Of a stretch of DNA of 64,000 nucleotides, positions 44,423-55,170 are shown piece by piece. A model generated the notes under the pieces. It saw only the letters and a program-made list of their open reading frames with translations. It did no database searches and was not told where the DNA came from. Position 1 is the first letter of the stretch. Every line of letters begins with the position of its first letter. The stretch lies in NCBI GenBank assembly GCA_024291935.2, contig CM044311.1, positions 26,478,001 to 26,542,000 on the forward strand. The letters run 5' to 3'. Source of the DNA: Okapia johnstoni (Eukaryota > Chordata > Mammalia > Artiodactyla > Giraffidae). A program made the translations under genes and the position numbers.

Positions 44423-44817
44423 TTTACTCAGTATAATAATCTCTAGGTCCATTCATGTTGCTGCAAATGGCAATATTTCATTTTTTATGGCTGAATAATA
44501 CTCTACAGTACATATATACCATATCTTCTTAAGCCAGTCATCTGTTGATGGGCACTTGGGTTGTTTCCATGCTTTAGCTATTACAAATAGTGCTGCTGTG
44601 AACATTGGTATGCATGTATCTTTTCACATTTTTGTCTTTTCCAGATATATGCTCAAGAATGGGATTTCTGGATCATATGATAACTCTATTTTTTTTTTTT
44701 CAAAGAATCTCTAGACTGTGGTACCTCTGTGTTATGATCCCTCATAATCAGAATGGTCATTCTGATCAGCATGATACCTCATTTTAGTGTTGATGGCAAT
44801 AAAGTATTTTTAAATTA

Positions 44818-45085
44818 CAGTTCAATTCCTGGGTCAGGAAGATCTGCTGGAGAAGGGATAGACCATTCACTCCAGTACTCTTGGGCTTCCCTTTAGCTCA
44901 GCTGGTAAAGAATCCGCCTGCACTGCAGGAGACCTGGGTTCAATCCCTAGGTTGGGAAGATCTCCTGGAGAAGGGAAAGACTACCCACTCCAGTATTCTG
45001 CCGTGGAGAATTCTATGGACTGTATTGTCCCTGGGGTCACAAAGAGTTGCACACGACTGAGTGACTTTCACTTTCACATTCACGT
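44818..45085 (+). mobile_element. Dimeric tRNA-head SINE, 5'-truncated, nested in Tigger
   Basis: Starts inside the first tRNA head (gttcaattcctgggtcagg), followed by a complete second head (cttccctttagctcagctgg) and a short BovA tail, ending in ctttcactttcacattcac. Same type as the copy at 27428. Confidence 0.9.
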
Positions 45086-45251
45086 TCTTTTAGACATAAC
45101 ACTATTGCACAGTATAGTGTGAGCATAAATTTTATATGAACTGGGGAACCCAACAAGTATCTGTGACTCCCTATATTGTGATACTTGCTTCATTGCAGTA
45201 GATGGGAACCAAACCCACAATATCTCCAAGGCTCGCCTGTACTCCCAATGA

Positions 45252-45600
45252 TATCTTCATTTTTTTTTTTTTTTACTTTTTATTTTGGATTATAGTAATA
45301 CAGTGTTAAAGAATCAGCCTGACAATGTTGGAGACACAAGAAATGTGGGTTTGATTCCTGGGTCAGGAGGATCCCCTGGAGTAGGACATGACAACTCACT
45401 CCAGAATTCTTGCCTGGAAAATTCCACAGAGAGAGGAGCCTGGTGGGCTACAGTCCATGGTGTTGCAAAGAGTCAGGCATAACTCAGTGATTAAACAACA
45501 GCAACAGTAGTTGATTAGCAATGTTGTGTTAGTTTCAGGTGTATAACAAGTGATTCAATTATACATATACATGTATCCTTTTTCAAATTCATTTTTAAAT
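45252..45600 (-). mobile_element. L1 3' end with poly(T), holding a SINE
   Basis: A T18 run (antisense of the poly(A) tail), then tattttggattatag, interrupted by a SINE, then gattagcaatgttgtgttag and gtgattcaattatacatata. It begins within 10 bp of the Tigger terminus. Confidence 0.85.
45301..45508 (+). mobile_element. Bov-tA SINE nested in L1, 5'-truncated
   Basis: Lacks the first 20-odd bases of the tRNA head (starts gtgttaaagaatcagcct). Body and tail are normal, ending aaacaacagcaacag. Confidence 0.9.
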
Positions 45601-46465
45601 CCAGTGACATGTCTATATATTTTATCTCCTCAACCTCTCTGTTACAAGCAATACAACATTGATTAGCTCTGTACTCTTGAAAATCTCATTTCATTATGCT
45701 CTTCTGCTGCTCCAATACTTGCTTATTTTTTCTATCAACTCTTACTCTTAGCGGATCTTGTATATACTTTACCAAATTTCTTGCCTTAACTCTTCTTTGT
45801 CTTTATACTCGCATTGACTTCAACTACTATCTTTAAGGAGATGACACCCTAATGTATATCCTGAGTATCATATTTACAGTTGTTGTTGAACACCCAAATA
45901 CTGTTTGCTGGACATCACATGAGTATCCCAAAATGGTACTTCCAAGATTGACTACAACATGCTCTTCAATATCGTTTTAATTGCTGTGAACTTTCTATTT
46001 GTTAAAGATACCACTAACCTCCTAGTTACCCAGGGTTGAAGAGTCAAATAACTTTGGTTTCCATTCCCTCATTTTTCTTGGCCAATCAATTTTCTGATGT
46101 TGTTGCCTTGATTTCTGGAATTTCTTTTACAATTGTCTCCTTTTCTCCACTGCCCACTTCTATTCATTGTAAATAGTATGTGTTTAGTGACCATTTCCTG
46201 AATATTAGCTTTATATGAATATGTTTTATTTGAAAGTCATGATATTTTATAATCTCTTTTATAATACCAGAGTAACTCAGTTATTCAAGGTAACGTGAAG
46301 AGAATTCTTCAAGTACACGTTGGCTATCTAATTTTGTAGTATTATTACTCTTTTATTCTTTCCAGTAGGAGGTCATAACCTGGCCCTCATAATTTTATGT
46401 TTTATTGTAGCAAACATAAAAGTGAAAATCTGTATGATAAACCCTGCAAATTAAATACACTAAAA
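45601..46465. other. Unique DNA
   Basis: Pyrimidine- and AT-rich, with nothing recognised. Confidence 0.4.
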
Positions 46466-47135
46466 CAGATGTTGGCAAATTTTTGTCATTCAAAGAACCA
46501 ATAGTAAATATTTCAGGTGCTATATGGCCTGTACAATTTGTGTCATAACTAGTGGATCCTGCTGTTATAGCACAAAAGCAGCCAGAGATCATACTTAAAT
46601 GAGGAATGGCTATATTCCAGTAAAACTTTATTTATTACTATTTTAGATTCCACATATAAGTAATATCATTTTTTTTTGTTTTTGTGTTTTTGTGTCTAGC
46701 TTATTTCTCTTGGCATGTTGTCCTCTAGAGTCAAGCATGTTGTCACCACTGGCAGGGTTGCCTTCTTTAAGGCTGAATACTAGTTCACTGTGTAGATATA
46801 CTACATTTTCTTTCTAAAGGAGGCTGAGGGAAACATTGGGAGGTAATGGTATTGATGGTGTTGATAGTTTCACAGGCATATACTTATCCTAAAACTCCCC
46901 AAGTTACATACATAAAATATGTACAGCCTTTTACGTGTCAATCACAACTCAATAGTGAATTTAAAAAATCCTTTATTTATGGATGCTGAAATTTGAATTT
47001 TATATGTCACAGCATATTATTCTACTTTTGATGATTTTTTTTTTCAAATGTTGGAAAGTTTAAAAACTATTCTTAGCATTCAGGCTGTACAAAATTGAGG
47101 GGGGTCCAGATTTGGCCCATGGCTTGCCATCTCTG
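46466..47135. mobile_element. hAT-type DNA transposon, split by an inverted L1
   Basis: Left end cagatgttggcaaat and right end ttgccatctctg are inverted repeats. Internal blocks aatagtaaatatttcaggtg, gctatatggcctgtac and ccagatttggcccatgg match the same family as 12686 and 34591. No transposase frame. Confidence 0.7.
46636..46970 (+). mobile_element. 5'-inverted (twin-primed) L1 3' end
   Basis: Flanked by a perfect 10-bp TSD ctttatttat at 46626-46635 and 46971-46980. The first half (to about 46817) is antisense L1: agattccacatataagtaat, tgtctagcttatttctcttg, taaggctgaatactag. The second half is sense L1 3' end: ttgatagtttcacaggcata, gtacagccttttacgtgtca, ending in ctcaatagtgaatttaaaaa. Upstream L1 sequence inverted before the sense 3' end is the mark of twin priming. 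Confidence 0.8.
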
Positions 47136-47440
47136 CTTTCAAAATAAACATTTCTGAGATTCAAGAATCCCAATTCTTATTTCCAGAAGAAATCTAAATA
47201 TGAGCATACACTGATACACACTTTTACTTTCTAAGGAAATGACATATTTATTGATTCATGGTTTTTGAAAAAAAAAAAACATTAAATATACCAACAAGTA
47301 CTGGCTAAAGCTTTTGGAAGATGCAAAGATAAAAAAGAGCCAATCTTTGCTCTTCTAGAATTCAGTCTATTAGAGTACAAGGACAATGAAGTAAATAGCT
47401 ATGAAACAAAACAGCTTATGATGACTATGACAAAAACATA
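47136..47440. other. Unique DNA
   Basis: A12 run near 47268. No gene or repeat recognised. Confidence 0.35.
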
Positions 47441-48212
47441 ATTGAAAAAGACATATGTACTCCAGTGTTTATCACAGCACTGTTTACAATAACTTGGAGA
47501 TGGAAGACACCTAGATGTTATCAACAGATGAATGGATAAAGGAGCTGTGGTACAAATACACAATAGAATATTACTCAGCCATAAAAAGGAACATATTTGA
47601 CTCAGTTGTAATAAGGTGGATGAAACTGTAGTCTATTATACAGAGTGAAATAAGTCAGAAAGAGAAAAACAAATATCATATATTAACACACATATATGAA
47701 ATCTAGAAAGGTGGTACTGATGAAACTATCTGCAGGGCAGTAGTGGAGACACTATACAGTCCATGGAATTCTGCAGGCCAGAATAATGGAGTGGGTAGCC
47801 TTTCTCTTCTCTAGGGGGTCTTCCCAACCCAAGGATTGAACCCAGGTCTCCTGCATTGCAGGCGGATTCTTTACCAGCTAAGCCAGAACGGAAGCCCAGT
47901 GGAGACACAGACATAGAGAACAGACTTGTGGACACAGTGGGGGAAAGAAAGGGTGGGATGGATTGAGAGACTAGTATTGAAACATATTCATTACCATATG
48001 TAAAATTAGGTAGCTGGTGGAAATTTGCTGTATGATGCAGGAAGCTCAAATTAGGAGCTCTGTGACAATCTAGAGGGGTGGGATGGAGTGGGAGAGGAGT
48101 TGGGAGGGAGGCTCAACAGGGAGGGAACATACATATACCTTTGGCCAATTCATGCTGATATATGGCAGAAACCAGCACAGTATTGTCAATTAAAAATAAA
48201 TAAATTAAAAAT
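47441..48212 (+). mobile_element. L1 3' end, holding a SINE
   Basis: Sense blocks: cagcactgtttacaataact, gaatggataaaggagctgtg, ggatgaaactgtagtctatt, gagtgaaataagtcagaaag, then after the SINE gagaacagacttgtggacac and a G-rich tract aggagttgggagggaggc, with an aattaaaaataaataaatt tail. Confidence 0.92.
47753..47897 (-). mobile_element. Bov-tA SINE, 5'-intact, BovA part shortened
   Basis: Only about 145 bp: the last part of the BovA body and the complete tRNA head (ttaccagctaagcc). A perfect 11-bp TSD agtggagacac lies at 47742-47752 and 47898-47908, so the short form was inserted as such. Confidence 0.93.
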
Positions 48213-48875
48213 GTATGAAATAAAAAGCAGCATATAATAAACATTACTATTATGGAATTTAGAAAAAATCCTATAGAATTCCAGGAGAATGAATGACTTA
48301 TTGGGACATGATAGAATGTGTCATGGTGATGTTATTTATGGTCAGCCTTTAAGAGTGAATAGAACCATGCTAGGAAGTAATAAGCCTTGAATCAAGAGGA
48401 AGCCATGCCATAAAGCCTGGGGATATGAGATGACGCTGGTTGAGAATGAGGGTTGGTGTTGGGAAGACATGTGGGGAGCGATATAAGTTTGGAATTGTTG
48501 ATATGAGAGCATTAAAATACAGATTTGTACTTTAGATTTTATTCTTTCTGCAATGGGACTCACAAAAGAATATCGAGGAAAAGCAGATGACAAAGATTTC
48601 ATTTAAAGTTTGTTTCCTTTATAGTGGTCAGGTCAGGAATCTAGTCTTCTATGAGCAATGACAGAAATGAAAACATTAGGCTTAGACGTTACTATAAAAT
48701 TTTCTGCTGTAAAATCCATAAAAAAGCATTGTTTTTAAACAAAATGAGAATGGTTAATTGACTTAGGTTTTAAGATGCCAATTTCTTTTTAAGGTTTTGA
48801 AGATTTGCTAGAAAATTAAAACAGCTTTTTCGTGAACTTATTTCACTATCTATCAAACCTTATATAGCTGCAATT
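48213..48875. other. Unique DNA
   Basis: Nothing recognised. An 86-codon - strand frame at 48342-48602 has no domain. Confidence 0.4.
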
Positions 48876-48885
48876 AGCATGTATA

Positions 48886-49108
48886 TGAGCTTCCCTGTGG
48901 CTCAGTAGTAAAGAATCTGCCTGTCAAAGCTGGAGATACAAAAATTGAGTTCAATCCCTGGGTCGAGAAGACCCCTGGGAGAAGGAAATGGCAGCACACT
49001 CCAGTATTCTTGCCTGGGAAATCCCATGGACAGAGGAGCCTGATGGGCTACTGTCCATGGGTCACAGGAGTTGGACACGACTTTAGCAACTTAACTACAA
49101 ACTACTAC
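48886..49108 (+). mobile_element. Bov-tA SINE
   Basis: Complete copy with tail aactacaaactactac. A perfect 10-bp TSD agcatgtata lies at 48876-48885 and 49109-49118. Confidence 0.95.
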
Positions 49109-49118
49109 AGCATGTATA

Positions 49119-51604
49119 GATCAATGATATGCTTTAATCTATGATGTGCGTATGGAGCAATCATCTATTCTCAACCTTACTTACTTTACAGTGTTATACA
49201 TATTATGAGTTAAATCCTTGACAAGAGTCCAGTTTTTAGCTTGTGGATCCCATATTTTTCTAAAGTTAGTAAAAAAAGAAAATAATTCAACTGGGTTGTG
49301 TATTAACTAAGTGTAAATGGGTAACTGTGTGAATGAAGAGGTCTTCCCCATTGCCTTACTGTACTGTGCATTTCTATCTCCTTTTTGTTATTTCCACTAT
49401 ATAAGGAAATTTGTCAATATGCACACATATGAGTTAAGAGACAAAACCAAAGACTATGGAAAAGGAAGTCATGGCCAGAGGTTAAAAACTGAATTGCACT
49501 GCAGAATTGGAAAATCTTTTATTAATCTATGGCATTTCAGAATTACATGTTGTACTATTTTAGGGTACTTGTTTGACAAGGGCATTTTGAAAATGTGACA
49601 CTCCTTCTTGATTTAAATAACAGTGCTTTTTCCCATTTAAAGATTTATATGTTTTAAAAATTCTACTAAATAAAAATGTCAAAAAACTGCTTTGACATTT
49701 AATGATTGCTTGTCTATTATACACATTTTTGTAATAGTGCCTAGGTCATAAGAATTAATGTAAACATCCTTCAAATAAATTCCTTTTAATTCCCAAGAGT
49801 TAGTGACAGAAAGCTAAGAAAAGACTATTAATATTTCTATTTTACCCATCTCATATTTAAGAGCAATAGTAGCATACATTTCATAATTCCAGGAATAAGA
49901 TACAACAATGATTCTTAGACTATAAATACACTGTTTTTGTCACATTTTTGCTGTCAACCAGCAAGTTTTGCTTGTTTAAAAGAAGGAAAAGGTAAGAATC
50001 CGAGGTAGAAAAGATAAGTTCCTTTTTAAAAGCTTTATGTTTCTATCAGAATTTCTTTCATTTTATGTTAAATTTTGTTTACCATCCAGTTCAAACTTAA
50101 GAGAAAACTACTCCTTCAGAATATGTTTTGAAAATGGGTGCTTATTCAAAAGAAGCTCAGTTGTTTACAACCGGACCCAGTCTTCTTCAAGAGCCTACAT
50201 TAAGAAAGTAGATACAAATCATACACAAATAGCAACACTTGTTCTTGCAATGACTTATAGAGTTAATCTGATTATTTGATATTTCCAAATAAAATCCTGT
50301 AGTTGCCCCCTTTATCAATTTGCTCATTAAAGACCTGAGTGGATTATGGTGAATACCTCCCAGCAAATAAACAGCATTTCATAACTGCTGCTCTTGGTAC
50401 CAGTTTATATGACGAATCAGCAGTTGACAGCCAGTAGTTTTATTAATACTGTCATAGCTACATTTCAACAAAAGAGAGCTTTAGCGATGTATCCCATCGA
50501 TCACAATTCCCACATCACCTTTGTGTTATTTTCCAAGCTAAACTTATAGTATTGGGTATTAGAAAGTGTGCTGGGTGGGGAGAGGAGGGAGAAAATTAAA
50601 ATTGTGAGAAAATGGAAATAAGAGATCATATTGAGAATTCTCTCTAAAATGTTACTTAAAACGTTCCTTAGTGAGGTATTTTAATGTTCAGATTCACTGA
50701 GGGGAGGTACTTTTTGTTGAAGAAATTGTATCATCTTTTAGTTTATATCCATTATTAATGGATATAGTGAAAGACTTTGTTTGTTACAGTAAAGTTTATC
50801 TCCAAATGTTCTTCTAAAATATTAGGAGGTACACTTTTGATAATTTATTACCTTATTATATTTTATTGCTATTTTCATCTTACATCAAATTATATTAAAA
50901 ATTTTATATTAGTGTTATGATTTATACTTGCTATGTTTATAGTACTTTAGAGATTTTTCCATAATCCATAGGGCTAATACATTTTAGTGGCTTCAAGCAT
51001 AATTTTTAACTTATAAATGTTTTACAGGCTTTAGAGATTTATATAATATACCCTTGCTTTATGAAATAATGTTCAATATGGATCAATAATGCAATCTATT
51101 TCTAAAAGTCTTCACTTTTTAAAAATAAAAGAGGGAAAATAAGCATATAAATTATAGATTCAGAAAATTAATATTTTGGAAGAAATGAGTAATGAAGATA
51201 ACAATAGAATTAGAAAATATGAAAGAGTAAAATTATAAATCTGAGCAAATTTTTAATTGTAAGTGAAAGATTTCAAAAGATGGTTCTAAAAAATCAGTTA
51301 AGTATACAGTTGTAATCAGGTATAGAAGAACTAAAGTAATTCACTATCATACCCCTCAATTTTTTGAAAATGAAGATGGCATATATGAAAACTTAAGAGA
51401 TTCAAAATATACATTTGACAGATTTCTTGAATTGGATAGGTTATGGATAAATGTGTATTATTAACATGAAGCCAAGAAGGAATAAACATGGAAGAAGTTT
51501 TAAAAATATGTCAAAAACCTACCTTCATAAAAGTTTCTGGGCCCAGACAATATTGGGGAAAATTATATTCCAACTTTCATTGCAGTGCTCTGTAGATTGT
51601 TTTA
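49119..51604. other. AT-rich DNA, 2.5 kb with no recognised repeat
   Basis: No ruminant repeat found. A 93-codon frame at 49317-49598 is unrecognised. The patch 50380-50580 has a more complex, CpG-containing sequence (gacgaatcagcagttgacag, gcgatgtatcccatcgatca) than its surroundings. Confidence 0.45.
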
Positions 51605-51642
51605 AACACACACACACACACACACATACACACATACACACA
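51605..51642. repeat. (CA)n microsatellite
   Basis: About ten pure CA units, followed by interrupted catacacacatacacaca. Confidence 0.95.
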
Positions 51643-51742
51643 ATGGAGAGGTTTCAAATTGCTTTTACAAAGCTAGCATAACCTAGTACTAAAGCCTGTC
51701 AAACCCTGTTCAAAGTAAGAAAAGCTCCTCAATAGTCATAGA

Positions 51743-51785
51743 GAATCCATGGGGTTGCAAAGAATTGGACATGACTGAACACAGC
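51743..51785 (+). mobile_element. BovA SINE tail fragment
   Basis: Only atccatggggttgcaaagaa, ttggacatgactgaaca and a CA-rich tail. Confidence 0.75.
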
Positions 51786-51789
51786 CCAC

Positions 51790-52627
51790 ATACACACATA
51801 TAGAGAGAACAGAATAATTCAAAATACTTCTGACATCAACATAAATTTCATTTACTCTGAAAGCATTCCCTGAGACAACTGGTTGAATCTATTTGTAGAA
51901 ATGTTTTTAAAAAGCATTATCCTGAATATGTAAAAGTACTTAAAATATATAAAAAGTAATATATATATATATATTCATGCAAAAAATTTAAAACCATATG
52001 GAGCATGAAAAATATATAATGTATGTATTTATAGGTATGAAATACCACAATATTAACATTTGATTAATCTTTAAGATGGGGTTACATATGATTTCATATT
52101 TCACTCATGCTGGAAATACTTTGCAATTCTTATTTCTGTTGTTATGAAAGTACAAAGTAAATAATTCATGTTATAATTACAATGTTCATCTTATGGAGAA
52201 ATATATTGCAGAGTGTTACCTGATTTCTAGGAACTCACAGTGATAAAAATTATTGCCCATGAGTTAGTTTTTGTTTTGTTCTTGGGTTGTGTTTTGCCTC
52301 TCTGAGGAAGACTCACTACTAACTGAGCCTTCCAAAAACTCTTTGTGCTACTTACATGCCTCAGGGTACCTGCAAGGGAGAGGAAGCCTTCTAGGAGAAA
52401 ATGGAATTACCAGTCACCCAAGGGGGTGGATGTCAGCAGTGCGGGTCCTGATCATGTTGCCCTCCAGCTGTTCATTGACAGTTAAAACCAACAATGGTGT
52501 TTTCAGCCTGTACTCACTGGTGATTGACTCACTGACAGCTCTTTGATTTCACCCACCCATACTTCTTGCTATTTCCATTTAATGTTATTTTGTATCTGTT
52601 TTACTTTTTATCTTCTTCACTGGATTT
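51790..52627. other. Unique DNA
   Basis: A short TA tract at 51958-51975. A G+C-richer patch at 52290-52550 holds a 91-codon frame (52271-52546), unrecognised and without splice support. Confidence 0.4.
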
Positions 52628-53065
52628 GCTTAGAAAATTTTTGGAGTATAGTTACTTTAAAATGTTGAGTTAGTTTCTACCGTAAAACAAAGTGAATCAG
52701 CTATATATATATACATTGTTGTTGTTTAGTTGCAGAGTCATGTTCAACACTTTGCAAACTCATGAATTTTTGCCTGCCCAGGCCCCTCTGTCCATAGGAT
52801 TCTCTAGGCAAGAATACTAGAGTGGGTAGCTCTTCCCTTCTCCAGGGTATCTTCCCAATCCAGGGATTAAACCTGCATACCCACTTGGCAGGCAGATTCT
52901 TTACCACTGAGCCACCAGGGAAGCCCTTGTATATATACATAGAGCCCCTCTTTTTTGGATTTCCTTCCCATTTAGGTCACCACAGAGGATTGAGTAGAAT
53001 TCTCTGTGTTGTATGCTATGTTCTCATTGACTATCTGTTTTATACATAGGAATGTATGTATGTCA
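52628..53065 (-). mobile_element. L1 3' end, holding a SINE
   Basis: Antisense L1 blocks: ttttggagtatagttacttt, gagttagtttctaccg, then after the SINE cccatttaggtcaccacaga and ttgagtagaattctctgtgt. Confidence 0.85.
52716..52929 (-). mobile_element. Bov-tA SINE nested in L1
   Basis: Complete antisense copy ending gccaccagggaagccc. The AT-rich target tatatatacat is repeated at 52705-52715 and 52930-52940. Confidence 0.93.
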
Positions 53066-53714
53066 ACCCCAACCATACTATTTTTATCTAAATTGCTAAC
53101 ACATACATATGGTAAAAATGAAAAAAAAAATCAGAAGTTACCAAGAGACATATAGTGTAAAAGAATTGTTTTCCTTGCCCTTTTTCTAATTCAATCCTAC
53201 TTCTTCTCAGTGGGATGACTGCTTGCCAGATTTCTACATGTCGTTCCAGAGATGGTCTCTGAACATCCAAGCATGTGCTTATGTATCCTTCTGGGAAAAA
53301 TCAGTGTTAGCATGTTACCATACTTTGACATCTTTAAAATTTGTAACAACATATTTTAGAGGTTTTCCCACATTAGGACACAGAATTGCCTGACTTTTAG
53401 TAATGACTGACTATTGTTTTAGTAAATATACTTAATATATTCACATAAAATATATATAATATATTTGAATAGTTCTTTATGATGAACATTTAGGATGCAT
53501 CAACAAAGGGTGTGAAAAAGAGTCCAATATCATGAAATAAAGGAAAATAGGTCAAGCACTCATGATGGAGAGAAAATATATTGTCCTAATATGGGTATGT
53601 CTGGTGGACTAACAAGTCCTCTCATGCTTGTAGACATATAAATAGATGAAACTTTTATATATGTTTTGACCATACCTAAAGTGATCTTAACTTTTTTACC
53701 CAACACCTCCTTTT
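53066..53714. other. Unique DNA
   Basis: Nothing recognised beyond short AT tracts near 53440-53465. Confidence 0.4.
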
Positions 53715-54250
53715 TAACATATAGAGGGGTGGGTGATGTGGAAGGTGGAAAGGAGATTTAAGAGGGAGGGGACATATATACCTATGAGTGATTCATGTTG
53801 ATGTATGGCAAAAAACAATACAGTCAGTTCAGTTCAGTCGCTCAGTCATGTCCGACTGTTTGCGACCCCATGGACTGCAGCACACAAGGCTTCCTTGTCC
53901 ATCACCAACTCCTGGAGCCCGCTCAAGATCATGTCCATCGAGTCGGTGATGCCATCCAACCATCTCATCCTCTGTCGTCCCCTTTTCCTCCTGCCTTCAA
54001 ACTTTCCCAGCATCCTGGTCTTTTCCAGTGAGTCAGTTCTTCACATCAGGTGGCCAAAGTATTGGAGTTTCTGCTTCAGCATCAGTCCTTCCAATGAATA
54101 TCCAGGACTGATTTCCTTTAGGATTAACTGGGTTGATCTCCTTGCAGTCCAAGGGACTCTCAAAAGTCTTCTCCAACACCACAGTTCAAAAGCATTAATT
54201 CTTCTGCACTCAGCTTTAAAGCAATTATCCTTCAATTAAATATTAAAAAA
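53715..54250 (+). mobile_element. L1 3' end, split by BovB
   Basis: Left piece: gaggggtgggtgatgtgg, gggaggggacatatatacct and gtgattcatgttgatgtatg. Right piece: aaagcaattatccttcaatt and a short A-rich tail. A few L1 bases between the two pieces appear to be missing. Confidence 0.85.
53823..54216 (-). mobile_element. BovB 3' end nested in L1
   Basis: Tail cagttcagttcagtcgctca, then antisense C-terminal ORF2, ending at cttctgcactcagcttt. It lies within the last 60 bp of the L1 3' UTR. No TSD is visible, and some L1 target bases were lost. Confidence 0.92.
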
Positions 54251-55059
54251 GATCCAGCCAGAAAAATATTCAATGAAACCATGAGCAAACATGGAGGTCT
54301 TATCTTGTTTAAACAAAACTTGAAGTAAGAAGGTGGAAGTTTGGGCAACAATGCATTCCATGAATGCCTGGACAGAGTATACTATGTCTAAAAATAATCA
54401 CCAATGAAAGGATGGTGGCAATTAAACATGACAAAAAATATAGTTTAAAGGAAAACAACAGAGGAAGCTTATAAATGTTTATGTAATGCAGTATAATTTA
54501 TATCACCAAAGATTGAAACCATTTTCAATGCTTTTTAAACCTTTTTTTGGACCAAATGACAGAGGAAAGGTAAGAGAAGCTGAAGAAGATGACACGAGTC
54601 TGCAGTTAGTCACTTTTGCTTGGTGAAGGCATTTATGATAAAAGAGCTTGTTAGAGCAAAAAGTTGACAATGCAAACTAAACAATTTGGATTAGATTGCA
54701 GGAAAATTTCTCTATGCTTTCCTATTTCCTTCAAATCTGTCAGATGCCAAATGTATATCAACCTAGCTAGTTTGGGTATACATGCACCTGACTTTTTTTC
54801 CCACCTAGAGAACTGGAAGATCTTGCCATTGGTAACTTATAGTCATATTGAACACAATATTTAGGGGGGAAAAAAGATCATTAAAAGAGAGTAAAAAAGA
54901 GAAGCTGTACTTGAAAATAAACTCACTTTTATCATTGGCTTGGCCTTGTCAAACTGCCCAGTTCCTAATGACTGCTACCATGAGGTCCATTCCAAATTTG
55001 ATGGTTCCTTAAATCTAGACACCTAATGCTTATTGGAAAATTCACTCATCTGGGATTCC

Positions 55060-55170
55060 CAATCTTGTTCCTTCTTTGCCTCTCATGGTCTATGTGACAT
55101 AGGGTAAATCTCTAAACTTCTTAGAGCCACCTCTAAAATGAAGCCTAGATGGTTATGAACATCTTCCTGA
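55060..55170 (+). mobile_element. MIR relic
   Basis: Order of blocks gtgacatagggtaaatctct, aaacttcttagagccacct and ctaaaatgaagcctagatgg fits the MIR core. Very diverged. Confidence 0.45.

Larger units (their letters stand above)
43398..44795 (-). mobile_element. Cetartiodactyl L1 3' end nested in Tigger
   Basis: Antisense L1 3' blocks: attgaactgtagctgg, gtgttagtttcaggagtaca, tagtagtgtgtatctgttaa, ctaggtccattcatgttgct, atcatatgataactct. A perfect 16-bp TSD gcaataaagtattttt lies at 43382-43397 and 44796-44811, copied from Tigger sequence. Carries a BovB and a TA microsatellite. Confidence 0.95.
43105..45243 (+). mobile_element. Tigger-type DNA transposon, internally deleted and heavily nested
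   Basis: Left piece: agtaaccctgcatcaagcaa, cactttgtgtctttgtgtta, gtgatctgtgatcagtgatc, then a jump to gctgaaggctcagatgatgg and agcaataaagtatttt. The jump is an internal deletion of the transposase region. Right piece: cataacactattgcacagta, then cacaatatctccaaggctcg and gcctgta at the end. Matches Tigger2-type elements by memory. An L1 with its own BovB and a SINE sit inside. Confidence 0.8.

Noticed and set aside
44307..44498. 63-codon Tyr/Ile-rich frame
   Set aside because: Produced by the TA microsatellite in the L1.
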